A stretch of DNA of 64,000 nucleotides from Leguminivora glycinivorella (taxonomy: Eukaryota; Arthropoda; Insecta; Lepidoptera; Tortricidae): the NCBI RefSeq assembly GCF_023078275.1, contig NC_062982.1, forward strand, positions 20,672,695-20,736,694, written 5' to 3'. Made by a program: the position numbers and the translations under genes. Shown piece after piece: positions 55,956-64,000 of the stretch (its first letter is position 1; each line of letters begins with the position of its first letter). A model generated the notes under the pieces. The model saw only the letters and a list, made by a program, of their open reading frames with translations, made no database searches and had not been told where the DNA came from.

Positions 55956-56191
55956 TCCATACTAATATTATAAGTAAATGGGGAAGTGTGTGTTTTTGTT
56001 TGTTTGTCCGTCTTTCACGGCAAAACGGAGTGACGAATTGACGTGATCTTTTAAGTGGATATAGTTGAAGGGACGGAGAGTGACATAGGCTACTTTTTGT
56101 CTTGTTCTAACCCCCCACTTCCCTAAAGTGAGAGGAGGAAGTTTATATGGAGCATTCCGCGAATTTCGAATTTAACGTGAGCGAAATCTAG
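55956..56191 (+). mobile_element. Lep1-type repeat, copy 5 (long variant)
   Basis: Start as in the other copies. Near the end it has an extra block (CCCACTTCCCTAAAGTGAGA ... TTCGAATTTAACG) also found in copy 6 at 58335, which indicates a subfamily. Confidence 0.78.
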
Positions 56192-56321
56192 TACTTTAGA
56201 AAACTGAAACGAACTGTCGCTTCTAAAGAAAAAAAATGCTGTTAACTGTAAGTGTAAAGCTTAAGTGCACGCTCATATTATCGCATGTCAAACAATTGAA
56301 GCTCATTCAAGAGTCCAGAGT

Positions 56322-56375
56322 TCTATATAAAATGGTGGGTTAACCCTCCATTTTCGTTGGTGCAAATGGCCCTAA
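56322..56375. mobile_element. MITE, GGGCCACTTG family, scrap
   Basis: TATATAAAATGGTGGGTTAA and GGTGCAAATGGCCCTA, a short relative of 22077-22187. Confidence 0.65.
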
Positions 56376-56737
56376 TAGATTAATAAAAAATATTGATCTT
56401 TCTCTCTCTCTCTCTCTTTTTTTTTTGTAGCCTACGTTAGTGTCCCACTGCTGGGCAAATGCTTCCCCTTTCTTCCTCCACTCGACCCTATCCATACAAC
56501 TGAAAGTTGAAATTTTAAACATCGAATGATGTCTCAAAACCCATGTTACTGACTACGAGTACAAACTATTCTGAGCGCTACGGTGGGAGTATAGCAGTGA
56601 ATGTATATTTAAATGCTACATTCATTTACTACGGGGCAGAGCTACGATCTGTTTGCTACGCCGTAGCATTAGCGCAGCTTAGCGTCAAACAGTCATATCT
56701 AGTGCCTTTGCATGCATTATAAATAAAATAAATATAA

Positions 56738-56993
56738 ATAAATATTATAAGGACATTCTTACACAGATTGACTGAGGCCCACGGTAAGCTCAAGAAGGCT
56801 TGTGTTATGGGTACTCAGACAACGATATATATAATATATAAATACTTATATACATAGAAGACATCCATGACTCAGGAACAAATATCTGTGATCATCACAC
56901 AAATTAATGCTCTTACCAGGATTCGAACCCGGGACCGCGGCGTTGCAGGCAGGGTCACTACCGACTGCGCTAGACCGGTCGTCAAACTACTTG
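56738..56993 (-). mobile_element. tRNA-derived SINE, family 2, copy B
   Basis: The tRNA-like head reads on the minus strand GACGACCGGTCTAGCGCAGT, then GGGTTCGAATCCTGGTAAGA. The body includes the block GGATGTCTTCTATGTATATA and ends with CAGTCAATCTGTGTAAG. Together with copy C it forms a large palindrome. Confidence 0.85.
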
Positions 56994-57015
56994 TATACGA
57001 CCTACGCTACTTGTT

Positions 57016-57263
57016 GACGACCAGTTTGGCCTCGTCGGTAGTGACCCTGCTACGCTGAAGTCTCAGGTTCGAATCCCGGTAAGGGCATTTATTTGTGTGA
57101 CGAGCATAGATATTTGTTCCTGAGTCATGGATGTTTTCTATGTATATAAGTATTTGTATATTATATATATCGTTGTCTGAGTACCCATAGCACAAGCATT
57201 CTTGAGCGTACCGTGGGACTCAGTCAATCTGTGTAAGAATGTCCTATAATATTTATTTATTTG
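57016..57263 (+). mobile_element. tRNA-derived SINE, family 2, copy C
   Basis: Head ACGACCAGTTTGGCCTCGTC, B box GGTTCGAATCCC (about 57066), body like copy A (59445). Head to head with copy B, separated by 22 bases. The A box is damaged (TTGGCCTCGTCGG). Confidence 0.85.
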
Positions 57264-57439
57264 TATAATGTACTAAGCTCAATAACAAAACTACCGTGAG
57301 ACACTGACATATTAAACAGCCCCCTAGCTGGATGACGTTGTTACGAACTACGCCGGTTGTCCGTGTGGATGAACCCTTAGCGAATGACGTAGTGAGTGTA
57401 GTGTGCAACCTAACAAATGACAATTGTGCCGATTGTGAG

Positions 57440-57800
57440 GGTTTTTTCTCACCGCCGCTGCTGCCGCCGACCCCCGCGCCGAGTCAACGGTCGCAGTGAG
57501 CTGCGGCCCGCAGTCTGCGTCGGGATACCATCAACACACCTCGGACACTGGCGATCAAATATATGAAAGAGGCGCGTTCCTAGCACACGTTCTAAGCTCG
57601 TGTAGGTGAATGCGTACTATGGTTGTATGAGTAAAATATGACAGGTCGACTGATCGCGTTTTTGACAGGCGGTAACTGTGAGGTAACCGATAGGGGGTGG
57701 GTGGCACTTTCAGCGGGGAGCGGGAGTGGCCATACTGTACGATAGTACTCTTTATTATACTGTGCCATCAATGAGAATGCTCCTCGTTACGGAGCGAAAC
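57440..57800 (+). repeat. Dispersed repeat, uninterrupted copy
   Basis: From about 57510 it matches, in reverse, the interrupted copy at 39480-40000. A GC-rich part (CCGCCGCTGCTGCCGCCGAC) precedes it. The right end GAAACATGTCGAGCGATC also resembles 59690-59735. Confidence 0.7.
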
Positions 57801-58334
57801 ATGTCGAGCGATCTTCGACAATTTTACGTGAGTAACCCGATTTCACATGTTTAATAAGCTCAATAATTTCAAAACAATTAGTTTTCCATAGATCGGCATA
57901 TTATTATATTCATTTTGGGTTTATGAAAAAAAAAACTACCTAAAAATACGAAACACTCACTAGATTGAAGTTTAAAAACGTTTCAAATATAAGTAATTAA
58001 CTTAGTCTTTTGACCTATAGAAGGGTCTTAAATAACCTCTCAAAAACACTGAGCCAGTCTTCTAAGATTTCCCTTAATTTGAATAAAATAAGACCCTCGA
58101 TAACATTCGTTAGTAAAGTATTAACCTAATTAATTAAAGGTGGATCTTAGTTGCACAAAACGGTTACAAACAGTATTTTAACTCCAGTTAATAAACTTGT
58201 AAACAAACTGTCGCTCATATGTCTTAAGTTTCGATATTAAGTGAATACAAATTATAATACGTGAGATTTGTATTTCAAAAAAAATCTTGAATAAATATTT
58301 TTTCCTATTGTATTTAATTTATTAAATACTATTA

Positions 58335-58549
58335 TAGCTTTTGCCCGCGGTTCCGCTCGCGTTAAATTCGAAAATTGTGGAATGTTCCATAAAAAATTCC
58401 ATCGTCCATTTTAGGGAAGTGGGGCGTAGGAAATAGGCAAAAGTAGCTTATGTCACTCTTCATCTCTTCAACTATCTACACTTAAAAAAATTAATGACTG
58501 AAAAACAGACACACACTTTCCCATTTATAATATTAATTTAGAATGGATG
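58335..58549 (-). mobile_element. Lep1-type repeat, copy 6 (long variant)
   Basis: Reverse copy from AGCTTTTGCCCGCGG to TTTATAATATTAATTTAGAA with the extra TTAAATTCG...CCTAAAATG-type block of the long subfamily. Confidence 0.75.
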
Positions 58550-58631
58550 AACCTACTACTAAATAAAACATATGGTAAAATCCTATAAAACATATGGATA
58601 AGGGAAAAAAAATACTCTCGTAAGGGTTTGT

Positions 58632-59018
58632 CCCAAGGCTCGGAACCGGTTTATTTTTTACCGGTTAAAACCGGTCTAATTCGATTTTATTCCGAACTTT
58701 GTAAAGAACGCGAACGTTATGAGAACTTTTTTTAACCGAAATAAACCGGTTTATTCGACGAGTGGCGAGACGCACCGGCGCCGCGTAAATACCTACGTTG
58801 TTTTGTTTGGTTAGAACAGTATTATCTATAATGCTGCGTAATAAACCGGTTTATTTTGTTCTAAACCAGTTAATCGAACGTAACCTGTATGAAAGCGTTC
58901 CACTAAAAACCGGTTTAAAAATAGCGGTTTTTCGAGCGAAAACGAAATGTAAAGGTTTTGCCGCAAGTACATGATAACGGTTTGAAAATTTAACCGGTAC
59001 GAGTATCCGAGCCCTGGG
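58632..59018. mobile_element. CCGGTTT-rich foldback element, ~387 bp
   Basis: Ends CCCAAGGCTCGGA and, reversed, CCCAGGGCTCGGA are inverted. The interior repeats AAACCGGTTTA-like palindromes at least six times. It abuts the MITE at 59017. Confidence 0.75.
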
Positions 59019-59174
59019 TGGCTAGCCGAATGGCACAATCGCTCACGAAACGCTCACGAAACGAAGCGCTAGTAGATATCTATCTCTATCGCGCTTGCGT
59101 ATTGGCGCGACAGAGCCAGCGGCGTATCGCTTTCGTTTGGCGTCGGAGAAATGCCATTCGGCTACGGGGCCTGG
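59017..59174 (+). mobile_element. MITE, CGTAGCCGAATGGC family, copy 5
   Basis: Starts GTGGCTAGCCGAATGGCA and ends GCCATTCGGCTACGGGGCC. CGCTCACGAAACG is duplicated near the left end. Confidence 0.8.
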
Positions 59175-59444
59175 TTTGTCCCCAAGTCTTAATACTGCCT
59201 CCGCACACCGTGGCATTGTAAAATTCCTGTTTGGTCCCGGGAGGCCCACAGGTCGGGTTAACGAGTGCGGGCCCCGCAGGCTCCGGTGATTACTCTAATA
59301 GCTCTAATAGATCCTCGTCCGTGTTTCGTCATGTTGCTAAAGTAATGGTTGTTTTGTATGGGCCCTATCAGGTGTTGAGGTAGCAAGTATACTTGATTAT
59401 TGAATATTTTAGACGGTAAACTTTCGTGAGACATTCAAATATTT

Positions 59445-59667
59445 CGACGACCGGTCTGGCGCAGTTGGTAGCGACCCTGCCTGCTACGCCGCGGTCCTGG
59501 GTTCGAATCCCGGTAAGGGCATTTATTTGTGTGTTGAGCACAGATATGTTCCTGAGTCATGGATGTTTTCTATGTGTATGTATTTATATATTATATATAT
59601 CGTTGTCTGAGTACCCAAAACACAAGCCTTCTTGAGCTTACTGTGGGCCTCAGTCAATCTGTGTAAA
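59445..59667 (+). mobile_element. tRNA-derived SINE, family 2, copy A
   Basis: A complete copy: A box TGGCGCAGTTGG (59457-59468), B box GGTTCGAATCC (59500-59510), then the body with GAGTCATGGATGTTTTCTAT and the end CAGTCAATCTGTGTAA. It is the best preserved of three copies in the window. Confidence 0.88.
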
Positions 59668-59771
59668 GGGGGTGAGGGGCCTCCAAAATTGGCCCGAAAC
59701 ATGTCGCAGCAGTAGCGATATAATAACGTGAGTACAACAGTTGTTTCATTAAATATATTTAATATTATGTA

Positions 59772-60531
59772 TGTTGCAGACCGCGTCCGCAAAGCTTCCT
59801 ATCGACGGCTCGAAGTGGAGAGAATGTGCTGGAGCTCGTGCGACTCACTCTTTCGTCCCGGGCCTGTACCTTGAGCTTCGATGTCGTCCTCAGCAATCAA
59901 CCGTACCGATTATGATTTTGGATTAAACTAACTAAAAAAACGAATCAAATCAAATGGTTTATATTTACAAAAATCAACGACTCTAATTTTAACGCGGTTA
60001 TAAAAATACTCCTAAGCTAATATCCTAACTTGATCCTAACGAAACGCTCGGTACGGACGATACGTCGCGATGCTGTCGTTTTCTGCTGCTGCCGCTACCC
60101 GTCGTGGAGGGTGGCTGGCTGCTGGCTGTAGGCTGCTAGCTGCTGGCTGTAGGCTGCTGGCTGCTGGCTGTAGGCTGCTTGTAGTAGGCTGCTGGCTGCT
60201 GGTTTTCCTTGGAGGCTGCTGGTTCTTCTTGTTCCGGTCGAATTCGAATGTCCCATACCGAGCGATCGTTCCTTTTATACCCCTTTTCAGAATGCGCCTA
60301 CGCTTCACGGAAAGAAACATTTCAATTTATTCGCCCAATCACGACTCGGTTGAGCGCGAGGCTCCGTGCGATAGAGAGGTAAATAATTGCGCCCGATAGG
60401 CGACGGATGGCGCGTCGTGATTGGTCGAACGCGTTACGGCGCTCGATTACGTGAATTTAACGCTATCATTTTTCGTTCAAATCCTAATTACTTATAAACT
60501 AATTAGGCTATCGCTTCGAAATTACGTAACA
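59772..60531 (-). repeat. Probable 3' LTR of BEL/Pao element
   Basis: On the minus strand a block runs from TGTTACGTAATTTCG (60531) to GGTCTGCAACA (59772), 760 bp with TG...CA ends. It contains TATAAAAGG (60279-60271) at a plausible promoter place, then a region of 21-bp repeats. No clear polypurine tract precedes 60531. The second LTR is outside the window, so the boundaries are not verified. Confidence 0.45.
60110..60200. repeat. ~21-bp repeat (GCTGCTGGCTGTAG-like) in the LTR
   Basis: About four units. On the minus strand they read as repeats of QPAASSL. This is in the presumed R/U5 part of the LTR, so the open frame there (60320-60036) need not be a gene. Confidence 0.8.
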
Positions 60532-61178
60532 ATGCACCTGACACTAGGGTCATTCACCTCGAGTGGAATGCACCTGCGTTTGTTTACGTTTTTACACAAT
60601 AGAAGAGGTGATTAGCCGTCCGGGCCATACAATAGACTGGTTTCTCAGCTTGCCTTGAGCTCCATTGTTATCGATAACGGAATATTACTATGGAAATGTA
60701 GGTTATCGTGTTACGTAAGTTCCCAGCTACGTTTTAAAACTATTTACATCTTCATATGTCTTATAGTTATCGAGTTATTGGCTTGGATTCGAGTAATCCT
60801 AAGGCAATTTTCGGGTGAAAGGAAAATGATTTCGGAACTTTAAGGAAATATTTTTAGCCAATCAGAGGAGAGTTCGGTTTTCTCGCTCTAAGCCTCTCAC
60901 GTTAGTGCTTATTGGCTATTAATCGTAGTCCAATGGACAGTCTGAGTTTAGATTGAACTTTGGACTCGGTTTCCGCGACTTGGGAAGGAAGGAATATGGG
61001 AATTGCCTGCTATCGAATACATCACATATGAGTCTTATTATCATACTTAATAATCGGAATTGACAAAATGAACTTAACTAACGCAGTTCTACCCGTTTCC
61101 TACCTACGAAATAATCTTTATTGCGAATACAGTCTTAATCGAATTCTTATGCTATTTTACATATATTTCGACGCGTCG
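60532..61178. other. BEL element sequence between pol stop and LTR
   Basis: About 650 bp of AT-rich, non-coding sequence after the pol stop codon. This is long for a BEL 3' untranslated part. Either the LTR starts further right than proposed or the element carries extra sequence. Confidence 0.4.
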
Positions 61179-63998
61179 CTAACATTTTGTCCCCGCAGTC
61201 GAAGACTCCTGGTGCATGGGTTGCGACGCGATGACCGCCAGCCTGCAGCTGGGCCTGCGTAGCGTCCCGTGTCTCGTTCTGATGTCAGCGGAGCGGACCC
61301 GTCCATCGGGTCCCGGGTAGGTAGTCTCGACGACGCCTCGGGGCCACACGCTGCGTGGACCATTGGGTTCAGCGACGATGACCACATCGCCTGGTTGAAG
61401 TTGCCGCCCTCCGTCGTGGGACGACTTCCTCGGTGCCAGTAGAGGAAAGTACTCTTTGGTCCAGCGCCGCCAAAAGTGGTCGGCAAGCGCTTGGGCCATC
61501 TTCCATTGCTTCTTTTCGTTCTCGTCGTAAACGCCAATCATCGGTAGGTTAGCGTTATGAAGAAGTAGAAAGTGTGCTGGAGTCAAACTTTCTTCGGAGT
61601 CTGGATCGACGTTGACATGTGTAAGTGGTCGTCGGTTGACGATATTCTCTATCTCGGCGAGTAGAGTCTCGAAAACTTCGGGTTTCGGTGCTCGTTCGTT
61701 GAAAGTGTAGGACATCGCTATCTTAACTGTCCTTATCATTCGCTCCCACGCGCCCCCGGCCGAAGGATTGCCAGGTGGGATGAATTTCCACTCCATTCGG
61801 TTTTGAGTGGCGTAAGTTTGCAGTACAGGCAGCCATTGCCGGTACGCCTCACGTAGTTCCGTCGCCGCCGCCCTGAAGCACGTCGCGTTATCGCTGTACA
61901 TCGTCCTGGGCCATCCTCTTCTCGCGGCGAATCTTCGTAGTGATAGTAGCGCGCTGTCGGTTGAAAGACTGTGCACGCTTTCAAGGTGAATAGCGCGCGT
62001 CACTAGGCATGTGTATAGACACACCCAGCGTTTTTCTCTGCGCCGTCCGATCGTGACGAACATCGGTCCCATGTAGTCTTGTGCGGTGTGAGTGAAGGGA
62101 CGTTGATACGCCTGTAGTCGCTCGGGCGGGAGATCGCCTAAGGGCTGCGCTCTCGGTGTTGCTCGTCGTAGTGTGCATAGCGCGCAGTTTCGAGCTACAG
62201 ACTTCACGGTCGGCCGCAGATGTAGTATCCAATATTCTTGTCGCAGTTCGTTGATTACTGCTTCGTTGTGAATGTGCGCTGATCGTCGGTGAGCTCGCAG
62301 GATGAGTAGACGGGTGAACGGCTCGCGGCCATCCAGTATTATCGGTTGTAGCGCGGTGTACAATACTGGAGCGCTGCCCAGCCTCGTCTTCATGCGTAAC
62401 ACGCCGTCATCGCCTAGCTCGGGTGCCAGGTCGTATAATCGCGATTTGCGATCGATGAGCCTATTCTGGCTTAAGGCTCGAAGCTCTTCGGGAAAGCTTC
62501 GTCGTTGACTGTATTGCAACCACATGTGTTCTGCCTTTCTCAAATGTCTGACTTGTAGCTGCAAGGCTTTATTCTTCGTTCTCGTTTTCTCGATGAATAG
62601 CAAAACGTTCGCTGTCGCGTTCAACAGTCTGTCGTAACTGCTAAACCGTCTCACGTCTGGCAGTACGCTCGAAGGGTCTGGCTTCGCTGAGATGATCGCC
62701 AGTGATGTCTCGGTTGACGGCCTCGCCTTCCTCTCAGGCAGGTCGTCTGTTCGATTCGATGTGTGACTAGGCCATGATGTCTCGGGTCCATAGAGAAAGC
62801 GCGGTCCTTCGTACCACTCGTCCTCGATGCGCACGCTCTGCGCTGGTTGACATCTCGTCGCTCGATCTGCGGGGTTCTGAGCGGTTGGTACATACCTCCA
62901 CGCGTCTCTATCTGTTTTCTCGGCGATCTCCGCAAGTCGGTGTGACACGTACGGACGATAGTTTCGCGCGTCATCGCGAACCCATCCGAGAACAATCATG
63001 GAATCTGTCCAATACGTCACCTTTGTCACAGGATAACGCTGCTCGCGTAAAATTGTCTCCGCCAGCCGCACGCCGACGACTGCTGCGGTTAATTCGAGCC
63101 TGGGAACTGTCATTACCTTTAGCGGGCAAACTCGGCTTTTCGCTATAGCTAAGCTCACTTGCGTTTCCTCCTCGTCGTTCGATACTCGCCAATAGGCCGC
63201 CGCGCTGTAGGCCTCGGTCGATGCATCACTGAAAATATGCAGTTCTCTTCTAACTGCACCGGTGGGCGTGGCGTATCGTCGGGGTATTCGCAGCGCGGAC
63301 ACGTCGCTCAGTGCCCTCAGCCACCGGAAAAAGTCCTCCGCTTCCTCCGCCGGCAGCCGCTCGTCCCAGTCCGTGCCCTTTGTCCACACACGTTGGAATA
63401 TGATCTTAGCGCTTATCATATACTGCGCTATGAGGCCTAATGGGTCGTAAACTGACATTACGGCACTCAAAAGTTCCCTTTTAGTGGGCGATCGCTCGTA
63501 CCTTTTCACGTCGTCTGGCACTCGTAGCATTTTCGTGTTGTACCCCAGCGTATCCGTCTCTGGGTCCCACGTCATTCCGAGGACGGTCTGTTGCTTTTCT
63601 CCGAGATGAGAAGGTCCCGTCGCTCGCTCCTCCGGATCGATGTTTCGCATTAACAACTCGCTGTTGCTAGCGTAGCTGCGCAGCCGAAAGCTAGCCTCCG
63701 CGTGTGCTAGTCTCACCTGTGTCGCTGTTGATATGAGTTCCCGTTCTGTCTCATATGATGCCACATAATCGTCCATGTAGTGATTATTATGGATATCGTA
63801 GACCGCGTCCGGATAGCGATCCTTGTTGTCCGTCGCATTCCTATTCCGCACCGAGTGTGCGAGAAAAGGAGAAGAGATGTTACCGAAACATACCCGGTTT
63901 AGCTGGTACGTCCACGGTGTCACGTCACGCCGCGATCCCCTCCAGATGAAGAGCTGACTATGCCGATCCTCTCTTCGCAGCTGTATTTGAAGGAACAT
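61179..63998 (-). CDS. pol: BEL/Pao retrotransposon Pol polyprotein (N-terminus outside window)
   Basis: Pol of a BEL/Pao LTR retrotransposon: it copies element RNA to DNA and inserts it. The frame is intact for 939 residues to a TAG stop at 61179 and runs off the right edge, so gag, protease and most of the RT are not visible; the apparent first Met is internal. Residues from the window edge: RT motif YMDD (74-77), RNase H-type SDAS with Asp 258, Glu 302 and TDS Asp 332, integrase zinc finger (His 570/575/577 region, Cys 605 and Cys 608), integrase core Asp 641, Asp 703 (YSDN) and Glu 752 (WERM). The C-terminal part (862-925) resembles the domain usually found after BEL integrases. GC content is much higher than the rest of the window. 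No stop or frameshift is seen, so the element may be recent or active. It is not obviously the partner of the non-autonomous element at 5.7-10.3 kb; their ends differ. Confidence 0.95.
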   Translation of the reverse strand: MFLQIQLRREDRHSQLFIWRGSRRDVTPWTYQLNRVCFGNISSPFLAHSVRNRNATDNKDRYPDAVYDIHNNHYMDDYVASYETERELISTATQVRLAHAEASFRLRSYASNSELLMRNIDPEERATGPSHLGEKQQTVLGMTWDPETDTLGYNTKMLRVPDDVKRYERSPTKRELLSAVMSVYDPLGLIAQYMISAKIIFQRVWTKGTDWDERLPAEEAEDFFRWLRALSDVSALRIPRRYATPTGAVRRELHIFSDASTEAYSAAAYWRVSNDEEETQVSLAIAKSRVCPLKVMTVPRLELTAAVVGVRLAETILREQRYPVTKVTYWTDSMIVLGWVRDDARNYRPYVSHRLAEIAEKTDRDAWRYVPTAQNPADRATRCQPAQSVRIEDEWYEGPRFLYGPETSWPSHTSNRTDDLPERKARPSTETSLAIISAKPDPSSVLPDVRRFSSYDRLLNATANVLLFIEKTRTKNKALQLQVRHLRKAEHMWLQYSQRRSFPEELRALSQNRLIDRKSRLYDLAPELGDDGVLRMKTRLGSAPVLYTALQPIILDGREPFTRLLILRAHRRSAHIHNEAVINELRQEYWILHLRPTVKSVARNCALCTLRRATPRAQPLGDLPPERLQAYQRPFTHTAQDYMGPMFVTIGRRREKRWVCLYTCLVTRAIHLESVHSLSTDSALLSLRRFAARRGWPRTMYSDNATCFRAAATELREAYRQWLPVLQTYATQNRMEWKFIPPGNPSAGGAWERMIRTVKIAMSYTFNERAPKPEVFETLLAEIENIVNRRPLTHVNVDPDSEESLTPAHFLLLHNANLPMIGVYDENEKKQWKMAQALADHFWRRWTKEYFPLLAPRKSSHDGGRQLQPGDVVIVAEPNGPRSVWPRGVVETTYPGPDGRVRSADIRTRHGTLRRPSCRLAVIASQPMHQESSTAGTKC

Positions 63999-64000
63999 TT

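Noticed and set aside
60070..60399. Plus-strand leucine/glycine-rich ORF
   Set aside because: It is antisense to the 21-bp repeats of the BEL LTR and has no independent support.
62302..63450. Several plus-strand frames opposite BEL pol
   Set aside because: Shadows of a GC-rich intact coding strand, with no motifs of their own.
1..63998. W-chromosome or heterochromatic origin because of high repeat load
   Set aside because: Nested repeats also occur on autosomes. Nothing in the window is diagnostic, so no claim is made.

Overview
The window reads as AT-rich lepidopteran (moth or butterfly) nuclear DNA. The basis is the repeat content: a Helitron-like Lep1 family, two tRNA-derived SINE families, RTE- and Jockey-type retroposon fragments, and many short inverted-repeat elements (MITEs). 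I recognise these as typical of moths from general knowledge; no search was run. No complete host protein-coding gene is convincing. The window looks like intergenic or intronic sequence built mainly from mobile elements, with two weak host-exon candidates.

The central structure is a two-level nest at 3.8-10.6 kb. A 5'-truncated Jockey-superfamily non-LTR element lies on the minus strand (3813-5695 and 10316-10557). It ends in an A-rich tail and is flanked by a 7-bp target duplication (AGCTAAT). Inside its ORF sits an LTR retrotransposon at 5696-10311. Its two 298-bp LTRs look identical base for base and are flanked by a 4-bp duplication (TTAG). Its 4.0-kb interior has no gag, protease, RT or integrase, but holds a 16-bp satellite, 28-bp repeats and a GC-rich island. 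It therefore looks like a young, non-autonomous (LARD-like) element moved in trans. The Jockey reading frame rejoins exactly across the insertion.

From 10.6 to 44 kb: a possible host exon (about 10690-10984, minus), an 72-bp tandem repeat, fragments of RTE and Jockey-type ORFs (13.6, 15.8, 17.6, 20.8, 28.0, 36.2, 36.4 kb), repeated Lep1 copies, and many MITEs. Several MITEs are nested in each other (29.1 kb, 39.7 kb). Three inverted-repeat-bounded units enclose tRNA-like sequences (12.8, 38.6, 53.2 kb).

From 44 to 59.7 kb: a C-rich hexamer tract followed by a ~450-bp tandem array (44.7-46.5 kb), more MITEs and Lep1 copies, two inverted SINE copies forming a ~525-bp palindrome (56.7-57.3 kb), and a CCGGTTT-rich foldback element (58.6-59.0 kb).

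From about 59.8 kb to the right edge lies a BEL/Pao LTR retrotransposon on the minus strand. It has an intact pol reading frame (RT tail, RNase H, integrase, C-terminal domain) that runs off the window, and a probable 3' LTR. This is the only long intact coding region apart from the Jockey RT. It is not evidently related to the non-autonomous element at 5.7-10.3 kb.
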